From Treponema sp. (GTDB lineage: Bacteria > Spirochaetota > Spirochaetia > Treponematales > Breznakiellaceae): 14,611 bases of DNA. Numbering within the stretch: the stretch's first letter is position 1; each line of letters begins with the position of its first letter. Below the pieces are notes generated by a model, which saw only the letters and a program-made list of their open reading frames with translations, was not told the origin of the DNA and did no database searches. The position numbers and the translations under genes were made by a program. Below are positions 6,656 through 13,947 of this stretch, piece by piece. Where the stretch lies: the NCBI GenBank assembly GCA_031258265.1, contig JAIRNB010000146.1, forward strand, positions 1-14,611, read 5' to 3'.

Positions 6656-7871
6656 CGGGGAATCCGCATTTTTCCATGGTCCTTTCTTCCAGGGCCCTGT
6701 CGATTTCCTCCCCCAGTTCCAGGGCTTCGTAATACTTCCGGGCCTCCTCCACGCTGCCCCGTAAAACGGGGTGGGGGGGGCTGAAAAGGACGCAGCAGTC
6801 TTCGTAGGGTAGTATTGAAATTTCATAGCTGCCGATGTCCTGGGCAAGGCGGATGATCTCTTCTTTATCGGCGCCGATGAGGGGGCGGAGGACGGGGAGC
6901 TGCAGCAGGCTTTGGGTGCAGGCTATGTTTTCCACGGTCTGGCTTGCCACCTGGGAAAGGCTTTCCCCGGTGATTAGGCACTTGGCCTTGATCCTATGGG
7001 CCAGTTTTTCCGCACATTCCATCATGGCCATCCGCAGTATTACTGTGCGCCAGGCTTCGGCGGCCCCTTCTTTGATCCGCCGCTGGACTTCCGTAAAGCT
7101 TACTGTCCAAAGCCGTATGCCCAGGGCGTAGTGGCCCACGATTTCCGCCAGGCGGACTGCCTTTTGCCGGGCCTCCTCGCCGGTATAGGGGAAGGCGTGG
7201 AAGTAAACCGCGTCCAGTCCCATACCCCGGGAGGCCATTCTAAAGCCCGCCACCGGGGAATCTATGCCCCCGGAGAGGAGGAGGAGTCCCCGGCCCGCGC
7301 TGCCCACGGGGAGGCCCCGGAGTCCCCTCCTGGCCAGGCTGTATACATAGGCCTTTTCCCGTATTTCTACCTGGATGATCCCCTGGGGGCTATGGACTTC
7401 CACCCTGAGTTCCGGCGTTTTGTTCCCTATGGCCTGGCCTGCCCCGGCGCAGATGCCGTAGGAGTCCAGGGGGAAGCTCTTGTCCGTGCGCCGGGCTTCG
7501 ATTTTGTAGCTTCGCAGTCCCCGGCTGTAGAGGGCCTCCCCCTCCTTTACGCAGGCGGCAAAGACGGCCTCCACGGTTTTTTCGCAGCTCCGGGTTCTGG
7601 CCCAGCCCGATATGCCGAAAAGCCGATCCAGGGCTTCCTCCACCCGCCGCGCCGCTTCCGCCGGACAGCGGACAAAGTAGCGGTCCCTGGCCTCTTCCAC
7701 CCGGATTCCCCTGAGCCTGCCGGGGCTTTTCTTCCCCCCCAGCTCCAGGAGGGCCCGGAGGTTGCGCAGCAGGACCTGCTCAAAGCTTTTCCGGTTTCCT
7801 CCCTTTAGGACAAGTTCTCCGGGTTTGAGGATGTAAAGCGGCGCTTCTCCGGGGGGAAGATCGTCCCTCAC
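6639..7871 (-). CDS. thiI: tRNA 4-thiouridine synthase ThiI, short form without rhodanese domain
   Basis: A 410-residue enzyme that adenylates U8 of tRNA and transfers sulfur to give 4-thiouridine; some members also supply sulfur for thiamine. Order: N-terminal ferredoxin-like domain with the family start YILKPGELVLKGGNR (13-27), THUMP domain (about 55-165), PP-loop ATPase with SGGIDS (200-205), GESLSQVASQT (302-312) and PYEDCCVLFSPPHP (355-368). No C-terminal rhodanese domain follows, so sulfur probably comes straight from the neighbouring desulfurase, as in Bacillus-type short ThiI. I chose the GTG at 7871, which overlaps the desulfurase TGA as GTGA and has GGAG five bases upstream; a TTG at 7886 is the alternative. 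It is the last gene of a three-gene minus-strand operon. Confidence 0.93.
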   Translation of the reverse strand: MRDDLPPGEAPLYILKPGELVLKGGNRKSFEQVLLRNLRALLELGGKKSPGRLRGIRVEEARDRYFVRCPAEAARRVEEALDRLFGISGWARTRSCEKTVEAVFAACVKEGEALYSRGLRSYKIEARRTDKSFPLDSYGICAGAGQAIGNKTPELRVEVHSPQGIIQVEIREKAYVYSLARRGLRGLPVGSAGRGLLLLSGGIDSPVAGFRMASRGMGLDAVYFHAFPYTGEEARQKAVRLAEIVGHYALGIRLWTVSFTEVQRRIKEGAAEAWRTVILRMAMMECAEKLAHRIKAKCLITGESLSQVASQTVENIACTQSLLQLPVLRPLIGADKEEIIRLAQDIGSYEISILPYEDCCVLFSPPHPVLRGSVEEARKYYEALELGEEIDRALEERTMEKCGFPATISP

Positions 7872-9007
7872 AGGTACTCCAGGCAATCGCCGACGGCCCG
7901 GACCAGGAGATCGATTTCTTCGGCGCCGGTACTCCGGCCCTGGGAGATTCGGATTCCCTCAAGCCGGAGTTTGGCCTCGATTCCCATGGCTTCGAGGACC
8001 GGCCGTCCCGCCTTGGAGGAAGAGCAGGCCGAACCGGTAGATACGGCGAAGCCCGCCTGGTCCAGGGCACGGACCATCACTTCCCCGGGGACCCCGTCAA
8101 AGGCGGCCTGGAGGATGTAGGGGGAAAAACGCCGGTCCCCCGCGTCATGCCGTTCCCGGGGGATAGGGCTGTAGCGGCCCAGGCCCTCCAAGCCCCGCAT
8201 AAGCCTGTCCAGCCGTTCCCTGGCCCCCTGCCAGGCCCCTTCCAGGGCCTCCCTTTGGTTGTACTCCTCCAGGCAGGATGCCAGGGCCAGGGCCCCGGCG
8301 GTGTTTTCCGTTCCGGGCCGGACTCCCCCCTCCTGGCCGCCTCCCCGGTAGAGGGTTTCCAGGGGTTTTTTCAGGTAAAGAAGGCCGATCCCCCTAGGCC
8401 CCCCCAGCTTGTGGGCGCTTATAGAGGCGGAATCAATGTCCCAGCCGGAAATATCCACCGGAATTTTTCCCAGGGCTTGGACCATATCGCAGTGGATATG
8501 CACGGCCCCCTCCCGGCGGAGCAGGGCGGCCAGGGCGGCCATGTCGTTGACGGCCCCGGTCTCGTTGTTTACCGCCATGATCGCCGCAAAGCGGGTATTG
8601 GGCTGCTTTTCCAGGGCCTGTTTCAGGGAATTTTCGCTTACCCGGCCATCCGCTTCCACGGGGATAAGGCCCACGGGCCTCCCCAGCCGTTCCAGGACCC
8701 GGCAGTTCTCCCATACCGACGGATGCTCCACCGCCGAGTAGAGACAGGCCCCCCGCCGGAAAAGCTGGGAGAAGACGGCGATGGCGTTGGATTCCGTACC
8801 CCCGGAGCTGAAGTAGAGGGTCTCCGGTTTTAGTCCCAAGGCGGCGGCGCAGCGAGAACGGGCCTCCTCCAGGAATTTCTTCCCTTCCCGGCCTTCGGCG
8901 TGGAGGGAGGAAGGGTTTCCAAAGGTTCCCGGTTTTGGGGATTCTGTCTGAAGGGCGGGGACTGCGGTGGCGGCCCAGTCAAAGTAATGCCGTCCGGGAG
9001 GGGCCAT
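7868..9007 (-). CDS. Cysteine desulfurase (NifS/IscS family), probable ThiI partner
   Basis: A 379-residue PLP enzyme that converts cysteine to alanine and holds the released sulfur as a persulfide. Visible family features: HYFDWAATA (7-15), SSGGTESNA (67-75), EHPSV (94-98), the Asp of HCDMVQALG, the PLP lysine Lys200 in SISAHKLGGPRGIG (195-208), and the active cysteine Cys328 in STGSACSSSKAG (323-334). The start ATG overlaps the stop of the upstream gene (TAATG at 9009-9005). A longer frame upstream reads through the neighbour in another phase and adds unrelated residues. Its stop overlaps the thiI start (GTGA). This coupling points to a dedicated sulfur donor for ThiI, like the NifZ-ThiI pair of Bacillus subtilis. 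No IscU, SufU or other cluster-assembly gene is in the window. Confidence 0.93.
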   Translation of the reverse strand: MAPPGRHYFDWAATAVPALQTESPKPGTFGNPSSLHAEGREGKKFLEEARSRCAAALGLKPETLYFSSGGTESNAIAVFSQLFRRGACLYSAVEHPSVWENCRVLERLGRPVGLIPVEADGRVSENSLKQALEKQPNTRFAAIMAVNNETGAVNDMAALAALLRREGAVHIHCDMVQALGKIPVDISGWDIDSASISAHKLGGPRGIGLLYLKKPLETLYRGGGQEGGVRPGTENTAGALALASCLEEYNQREALEGAWQGARERLDRLMRGLEGLGRYSPIPRERHDAGDRRFSPYILQAAFDGVPGEVMVRALDQAGFAVSTGSACSSSKAGRPVLEAMGIEAKLRLEGIRISQGRSTGAEEIDLLVRAVGDCLEYL

Positions 9008-10155
9008 TATGTTGTTCCCGCGCTGTCGTGGTCCGGCCCCTGATCGCGGCCCGCGGGGGAAGTTCCCGGTACTTTGGGCCCGGATTCTTCCATGATGTTT
9101 TTTTGGATATTTTTTTGTTGGCGGCGGTTTAGAAAGTGAACCGCCGTAAAGAAACATAGGGCCGCGGCATAGGCCAGGAACAGAAAGAGGACGGAAAGCC
9201 GGCCGCCGTTTTTAACGGCGGCGAAGACCAGGAGGCCCAAGCCTATTTGCAGGCAATAAAGCAGGGCGTCAATGCCCCGGGAAGAAAGACCCAGGGTCAT
9301 AAGTTTATGGTGGGTATGGGCCCGGTCCGGGCTGTCGATGGGCCGGTGGTCCCGCAGACGGCGCCAGACCGCCGCGGTGGTGTCCAGGATAGGGATCAGG
9401 AGGATTGCGGCGACGTAGGGAACCGGCAGGGTAGCCGTGTTATCCCCGGAGACGGAAAGCAGGGCCAGGGTAAAACCGAGGAAATAGGCCCCCCCGTCTC
9501 CCATGAAGATCTTTGCCTTGGGAATGGGGGCGTTAAGAACCAGGAAACCCAGGATCGCCGAGGCAAGGCAAAAGCAGAGCAGGGGAGTCCCATCCGGCGC
9601 CCCCAGGAAACTGAAGATTCCCCCCAGCGAAAGGAGCGCCAGAACGGAGACCCCCCCCGCCAGGCCGTCTACCCCGTCGATAAAGTTCACCGCATTGGTC
9701 ATCCCCACGATCCACAGGAGGCTGATGGGGTAACGGAGCAGGGACCAGCCGGGAAAATTCAAAAAATCGGCGGGGCCATGGTAGAATACCTTTTTGAACA
9801 TATAACCGGCGGCCATGGCGCAGAGGGCGGCGCTGATGTGGAAGATCATCTTAAAGTGGGAGGACATGGGCTTAAAATCGTCCCGGACGCCGCTGATCAG
9901 GATAAGGGCAAAGGCCGGCGCCAGGAACAGCAGCCGTAGAGGGCTGGGGGACCGGGATTTGATAATAACGGCAAAGACAAGAAAGGAAATGGCGAAGCCA
10001 AGGCCCCCCAGACGGGGGATGTCCCCTGAATGAATCTTCCGCTCGTTGATATGGTCGAACCAGCCCATCCGCCGGGAAATTCCACGGATGACGGCGACCA
10101 TGACAAGGGACAGTACAAACGAACCGGATATGACGGGAATCGAACCGATATTCAA
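9007..10155 (-). CDS. Polyprenyl-phosphate sugar-1-phosphate transferase, WecA/TagO/MraY family
   Basis: A 382-residue integral membrane enzyme with about ten hydrophobic segments. The family transfers a sugar 1-phosphate (usually GlcNAc-1-P) from a UDP-sugar to undecaprenyl phosphate, the first step of many cell-surface polymers. Motifs in order: PRLGG (47-51), DDFKP (92-96, metal-binding Asp pair), NAVNFIDGVDGLAGG (154-168), FMGDGGAYFLG (217-227) and HTHHKL (280-285, the WecA-type histidine motif, which argues against MraY). A hydrophilic tail of about 35 residues follows the last membrane segment. The start is TTG at 10155, supported by GGAG seven bases upstream (complement of 10163-10166). 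The polymer is unknown. No other glycan genes sit beside it; it heads an operon with sulfur-transfer genes. Confidence 0.88.
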   Translation of the reverse strand: MNIGSIPVISGSFVLSLVMVAVIRGISRRMGWFDHINERKIHSGDIPRLGGLGFAISFLVFAVIIKSRSPSPLRLLFLAPAFALILISGVRDDFKPMSSHFKMIFHISAALCAMAAGYMFKKVFYHGPADFLNFPGWSLLRYPISLLWIVGMTNAVNFIDGVDGLAGGVSVLALLSLGGIFSFLGAPDGTPLLCFCLASAILGFLVLNAPIPKAKIFMGDGGAYFLGFTLALLSVSGDNTATLPVPYVAAILLIPILDTTAAVWRRLRDHRPIDSPDRAHTHHKLMTLGLSSRGIDALLYCLQIGLGLLVFAAVKNGGRLSVLFLFLAYAAALCFFTAVHFLNRRQQKNIQKNIMEESGPKVPGTSPAGRDQGPDHDSAGTT

Positions 10156-10237
10156 GAAAAAACTCCAAAAAAATTGTCCGTTCCGGCCTTTACCGGAAAA
10201 ACCGGCCTATGCCCCTCGAACCGGGTTGATGTTAAGA

Positions 10238-10267
10238 GTACTGTAATCCGCATAAAAAATACAGTAC
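10238..10267 (+). promoter_or_regulatory. Perfect dyad GTACTGTA-N14-TACAGTAC before the aspartokinase start
   Basis: GTACTGTA (10238-10245) and TACAGTAC (10260-10267) are exact inverted repeats with an AT-rich 14-base spacer. The right arm ends nine bases before the ATG at 10277. A poor promoter candidate overlaps it: TTGATG at 10226-10231 as -35 and AT-rich bases near 10251-10257 as -10. It could be an operator for a dimeric repressor or a hairpin in the mRNA leader that blocks ribosome loading. No purine-rich ribosome site lies between it and the ATG. It sits in the 121-bp gap between divergent genes, so it might act on both. Confidence 0.5.
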
Positions 10268-10276
10268 CATTCCTTT

Positions 10277-12790
10277 ATGCTTGTTTTGAAGTTTGGCGGT
10301 ACCTCTGTCGGATCTCCGGCGGGGATAGAAAACATTATTGGTATTCTTACAGGGAAAGAGAGGGCCGGGAGGGTCGCCGCGGTGGTGGTTTCCGCCTTTT
10401 CCGGCGTAACCGATGCCCTTATCGCCGCCGCCCGGCTGGCCGCGGCGGGGAATCTTTCCCCCGCCGCGGGGGAATGGAAGGGGCGGATCAGGGAACTGCG
10501 GAAGCGGCACCGGGATACGGGGGCCCATTTTCTTAAAGGGGAGGCCCTTAGGGAAGCCCTGGCCGCCCTGGATTCCACCCTGGGGGAGCTTACCCGGATC
10601 CTTGAGGGGCTAGAGGCCCTGGGGGAGCTTTCCCCCTGTACCCTTGACCGGGTAATGGCCTTTGGGGAGCGTCTTTCCGGGGCCCTTTTGACCCGTATTC
10701 TGGTAAACCGGGGGATCGGCGCTTCCTATCTTGACACCCGGCCCCTGATCAAGACCGGCGGTGATTTTGGCCGGGCTTCGTTTATCCCCGCTGAAACCTA
10801 CATCAATATCCGCCGGGAATTCGAACCGGACCGGAAAGCCGAAGGCCGGGGGAAAATCCGGGTCTGTACCGGTTTTATCGGTTCCGACGCCGAAGGCCGG
10901 ACCACTACCCTGGGCCGGGGAGGATCGGACCTTAGCGCGTCTATTTTTGGCGCGGCCCTGGGGGCGGAGGAAATTGAGATTTGGACCGATGTGGACGGTA
11001 TCCTTACCGCGGACCCCAAACTGGTAAAGAACAGTTTCCGTATCGAAGAAATTTCCTATGTGGAGGCCATGGAACTTTCCCATTTCGGGGCTAAGGTGAT
11101 CTACGCCCCGACTATCCGGCCCAGCATGGAGGCGGGAATACCTATCAGTATCCGTAATACCTTTAAGCCCGAATCCGGGGGGACCAGGATCGTCAGGAAG
11201 GCCCCGCCGGGGGACTATCCTGTCCGGGGTATCAGTTCCATGAACAATGTGGCCCTAATCAGGGTCCAAGGATCGGGGATGGTGGGAGTCGCGGGTTTTT
11301 CCAGCCGCCTTTTCGGGGCCCTGGCCCGCCGGGGGATCAACATCGTTCTTATTACCCAGAGTTCCAGCGAATATTCTATTTGCTTTGCCGTGCTGCCGGA
11401 GGACGCCCCCGCCGCGCTGGCGGCCATAGGGGATGAGTTTTACCGGGAAATAAATTCCGCCGCCATAGAGAATCCCGTCAGCGAGGAGGGCCTTTCCATA
11501 ATCGCCGTGGTGGGGGCCGGGATGAAGCGGAGTTCCGGCATCTCCGGCAAGTTTTTCTACGCCCTGGGGCGGAACGGGGTAAACGTCGTAGCCATTGCCC
11601 AGGGTTCATCGGAACTCAATATCTCCGCGGTAGTGGCCCGGCAGGACGAGGCAAAGGCCCTGAACGCCGTCCATGAAGCCTTTTTCCTCTCCACCGTCCG
11701 GAGTGTGAATCTCTTTCTTGTGGGGCTGGGGCTTATCGGCGGTACGCTGGCCGATCAGATTGCCCGGCAAAAGGAAATTCTGGCGGCGGAGCACAAGATT
11801 CGTATTAACCTGGCGGGGGCCGCCAATTCCAGCCGGATGATCTTTGACGGCGCCGGGCTGAACGTTAAGAAACTCCGGCCCCTCCTCTCCGGCGCGGAAA
11901 CGAAGGGAGAGGGTCCGGGGGCGGAACCCTACAGCCTCCCCGCCTTCATCGAACGGATGAAGGCCATGAACCTTCCCAATACCGCCTTCTGCGACTGTAC
12001 CGCCAGCGATGATGTTTCCGCCGCCTATGGGCCTATTATCCGCTCCTCCATACCCATTGTAACCCCCAACAAGCGGGCCAATTCGGGGGAGCTGGCCTAC
12101 TACCGGGACCTGACCGGATATTCCCGGGAGCGGGGAATCCCCTATCTCTACGAAACGACGGTCTGCGCGGGGCTTCCGGTGATCTCCACCCTCCGGGACC
12201 TGCATCTGTCCGGGGACCGGGTCCACCGGATAGAGGCGGTGCTTTCCGGGACCCTGAGTTTTATCTTTAATAACTTTGACGGTTCCAAAACCTTTTCCGC
12301 CCTGGTGCGGGAGGCCAAGGCCAGGGGTTATACGGAGCCGGACCCCCGGGACGATTTGAACGCCATGGACGCCGCCCGCAAGGCCCTGATTTTGGCCAGG
12401 GAATGTGGCATGGACCTGGAGTTTTCCTCGGTGGCCGTCGAGGCGATCCTGCCCCCCGCCTGTTTTAAGGCCAAAGATGTGGAAAGCTTCTTCGCGGAGC
12501 TGGAAAAACTGGACGGGACCTTTGAGAAACGGCGGAAGGAGGCGGAAGGGCGGGGGGAGGCCCTCCGCTACGTGGCGATCATCGAGGAAGGGGCCGCCCG
12601 CCTTTCCCTGAGACCGGAACCGGGGGGGAGTCCCTTCCGGTCCCTGGTGGATTCCGACAACATGGTGGTGATTACCAGCGACCGCTATTCCAAGCTCCCC
12701 ATGGTTATCAAGGGGCCGGGCGCGGGGGCCCAGGTAACCGCCGGAGGGGTTTTTGCGGACATTGTACGAATCGCCCGGACTCTGGTATAA
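10277..12790 (+). CDS. thrA: Bifunctional aspartokinase / homoserine dehydrogenase
   Basis: An 837-residue fusion catalysing phosphorylation of aspartate and NAD(P)H reduction of aspartate semialdehyde to homoserine, the entry and branch steps towards threonine and methionine. Residues 1-300 are the kinase: KFGGTSVG (5-12), VMAFGERLSG (126-135), LGRGGSDLSA (212-221), TDVDGILTADP (237-247). Residues about 315-470 hold two ACT domains (VALIRVQGSGMVG 325-337; IIAVVGAGM 408-416), the usual site of threonine feedback. Residues about 475-837 are homoserine dehydrogenase: the nucleotide loop GLGLIGG (483-489), VTPNKRANSG (595-604), SGTLSFIFN (657-665), Asp693/Lys702 in DDLNAMDAARK, and GPGAGAQVTAGG (813-824). 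The length fits ThrA/MetL fusions. Whether threonine or methionine regulates it is not readable, so the symbol follows the threonine-type name. There is no clear ribosome site. Confidence 0.92.
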   Translation: MLVLKFGGTSVGSPAGIENIIGILTGKERAGRVAAVVVSAFSGVTDALIAAARLAAAGNLSPAAGEWKGRIRELRKRHRDTGAHFLKGEALREALAALDSTLGELTRILEGLEALGELSPCTLDRVMAFGERLSGALLTRILVNRGIGASYLDTRPLIKTGGDFGRASFIPAETYINIRREFEPDRKAEGRGKIRVCTGFIGSDAEGRTTTLGRGGSDLSASIFGAALGAEEIEIWTDVDGILTADPKLVKNSFRIEEISYVEAMELSHFGAKVIYAPTIRPSMEAGIPISIRNTFKPESGGTRIVRKAPPGDYPVRGISSMNNVALIRVQGSGMVGVAGFSSRLFGALARRGINIVLITQSSSEYSICFAVLPEDAPAALAAIGDEFYREINSAAIENPVSEEGLSIIAVVGAGMKRSSGISGKFFYALGRNGVNVVAIAQGSSELNISAVVARQDEAKALNAVHEAFFLSTVRSVNLFLVGLGLIGGTLADQIARQKEILAAEHKIRINLAGAANSSRMIFDGAGLNVKKLRPLLSGAETKGEGPGAEPYSLPAFIERMKAMNLPNTAFCDCTASDDVSAAYGPIIRSSIPIVTPNKRANSGELAYYRDLTGYSRERGIPYLYETTVCAGLPVISTLRDLHLSGDRVHRIEAVLSGTLSFIFNNFDGSKTFSALVREAKARGYTEPDPRDDLNAMDAARKALILARECGMDLEFSSVAVEAILPPACFKAKDVESFFAELEKLDGTFEKRRKEAEGRGEALRYVAIIEEGAARLSLRPEPGGSPFRSLVDSDNMVVITSDRYSKLPMVIKGPGAGAQVTAGGVFADIVRIARTLV

Positions 12791-12829
12791 CGCCGCCGCC
12801 GATCTTAAACTGGTGGGGGAGTTTTATGA

Positions 12830-13528
12830 ATGAAGAGTTTATCGGGCATTTTATCGAACAGTTTATCTGGCAGTTTGCTGGGCGGCGGCGTTTTGGCCGC
12901 CCTGTTGGTCTTGGGCGGCTGTACCACCATAGACATGCTTACCTATGAAGACGGGAACATTTACGCGGAATTAGAAACCAATGATCCGACCCGCGTTACC
13001 TTGACCGTGGATAACCACGGCGCCGGGGACTTAACCCTGGTTCAAAACCGGGCTGTTTATACCGGCAGCGGGCGGCGTTCTTCCCTGACGGTCCTGGACG
13101 AAACCCAGGGGGCCCAGTTTCAGCTTTCCCGGGGGGACATGCGGTCCCTCAGTTTTGCCCCGGCGGAGGCCATTTCCCAAAGCGGCGGTAAACAGAAAAT
13201 CGCCGATTGGGTGCCGGGGGACACCTTCAATGACCGTTTTGAGTTTGCCTACAGCATAGCCGGGGAAGAGTACCCCCTGGTCTTTCCCGACGGGCAGGAA
13301 CGGCTTCTCCTGGGCAAAGTTAATGTTTCCCTGGATATTCCCTTTCCCTTTTCCTCCTCCGTCACGGAAAGGCGGCGGAAAATTTACGATTTGGCTATCA
13401 AACAGGCGAACAGCGCCTTTGGCGGGGCGGGGAAGAAGCTCCGTTTGGTGAATATCCGCTACGACAGCACAAACAGCGGCTTTAAGGAAAAGGCCGCCCT
13501 TACCGCCGATGTGATTGCCGGCGAATAG
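12830..13528 (+). CDS. Putative lipoprotein of unknown function
   Basis: A 232-residue protein with a lipoprotein signal: a hydrophobic stretch GGGVLAALLVLGG ends in the lipobox L28-G-G-C31, so Cys31 is the likely lipidated residue. The mature part is mainly beta-rich, with a proposed strand-rich core at about 45-175 and a basic, charged C-terminal segment (TERRRKIYDLAIKQANSAF, near 177-195). I recognise no family. GGGGGAG at 12815-12821 lies eight bases before the chosen ATG; an ATG at 12826 is in another frame. It starts 39 bases after the aspartokinase stop and may be co-transcribed. Its stop TAG directly abuts the stop of the opposite-strand TrpR-like gene. Confidence 0.75.
   Translation: MKSLSGILSNSLSGSLLGGGVLAALLVLGGCTTIDMLTYEDGNIYAELETNDPTRVTLTVDNHGAGDLTLVQNRAVYTGSGRRSSLTVLDETQGAQFQLSRGDMRSLSFAPAEAISQSGGKQKIADWVPGDTFNDRFEFAYSIAGEEYPLVFPDGQERLLLGKVNVSLDIPFPFSSSVTERRRKIYDLAIKQANSAFGGAGKKLRLVNIRYDSTNSGFKEKAALTADVIAGE
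12837..12884 (+). repeat. Four imperfect 12-bp tandem repeats inside the lipoprotein signal peptide
   Basis: The units are GTTTATCGGGCA, TTTTATCGAACA, GTTTATCTGGCA and GTTTGCTGGGCG. They encode the repeating tetrapeptides LSGI, LSNS, LSGS and LLGG ahead of the hydrophobic core. Because the unit is a multiple of three, changes in copy number would lengthen or shorten the signal peptide without shifting the frame. Confidence 0.6.
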
Positions 13529-13828
13529 CTATGTTTCCGCCCTGGTGAGTTTTAAGAGCCGCCGCCAGGCGGAATTGGGCTTTTTTAGCTCCCTGGAACC
13601 CCTGGTTATTTTGCACAGCGATATGCCCAGGTTCCGGGCGATCTCCCGCTGGGGAAGGCCGGCGTCCAGGTCCTTGACCAGGGCCCAGCGGGCGGCAATG
13701 TCCGCGATTTCGGCGGGGGTTAAGAGGCAGCGCAGAAAATCTTCGATTAGGCCGCTGTCGCCGGTACTTGCCAGGGCGGCGGCAAGATCGGAAAGGTTTG
13801 TTTTTACCCGGGGATCGTCGATTATCAT
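13529..13828 (-). CDS. TrpR-family helix-turn-helix regulator
   Basis: A 99-residue all-helical DNA-binding protein. The block CLLTPAEIADIAARWALVKDL (34-54), then LPQREIARNLGISLCKITRGSREL (58-81), lines up with Escherichia coli TrpR, with the helix-turn-helix at about 59-80. E. coli tryptophan contacts Thr44, Arg54 and Arg84 correspond to Thr37, Arg47 and Arg76, but the Ser88 position is Glu80. The alignment needs one deletion before the helix-turn-helix. It could be a true tryptophan repressor or one of the YerC-like relatives with unknown ligand, so I give no symbol. No trp genes are in the window. Its stop codon abuts that of the lipoprotein gene. TATACT lies seven bases before the ATG and no ribosome site is well placed, so the mRNA may be leaderless. 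Confidence 0.85.
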   Translation of the reverse strand: MIIDDPRVKTNLSDLAAALASTGDSGLIEDFLRCLLTPAEIADIAARWALVKDLDAGLPQREIARNLGISLCKITRGSRELKKPNSAWRRLLKLTRAET

Positions 13829-13835
13829 ACAAAAC

Positions 13836-13841
13836 AGTATA
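13836..13841 (-). promoter_or_regulatory. -10 box for the TrpR-like gene, placing the transcript start at or next to the ATG
   Basis: The minus strand reads TATACT, then GTTTTGT, then ATG. A start six to eight bases after the -10 falls on or beside the A of the ATG. No good -35 is present 16-18 bases upstream (TCACCT is the nearest). An AAAGGTG further up lies outside normal ribosome-site spacing. Confidence 0.45.
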
Positions 13842-13900
13842 GCACCTTTCGCCTGGGCAGGTGATCTGTTTATTTGTTAGGAGGGGGGGCGCATGGTTCC

Positions 13901-13939
13901 AAAAGCCGGGGGCATAGCGCCCCGGACGCGGCTTTTTTT
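13901..13939. other. GC-rich hairpin with T-run before element B
   Basis: AAAAGCC (13901-13907) can pair with GGCTTTT (13930-13936), or CCGGGG (13906-13911) with CCCCGG (13920-13925) plus GC/GC around an ATA loop. Seven T follow at 13933-13939. It resembles a terminator for plus-strand transcripts, but no plus-strand gene ends nearby. The minus-strand reading has only four T on the other side. It also contains GGGGGCATAGCGCC, which faintly resembles the repeat core, so it may be a decayed part of the repeat family. Confidence 0.35.
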
Positions 13940-13947
13940 GCTCCCAG

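Noticed and set aside
6996..7808. 270-codon plus-strand frame opposite thiI.
   Set aside because: It is the antisense shadow of a well supported gene, with no ribosome site or family resemblance, as expected in GC-rich DNA.
9008..9157. N-terminal extension of the cysteine desulfurase.
   Set aside because: The extra 50 residues are encoded inside the upstream transferase gene in another frame and do not resemble desulfurases, which begin near HYFDWAATA.
10238..10267. LexA/SOS box.
   Set aside because: The arms contain CTGT and ACAG but are separated by 16 bases rather than the 8 of the E. coli box, and the downstream gene is an amino-acid enzyme.
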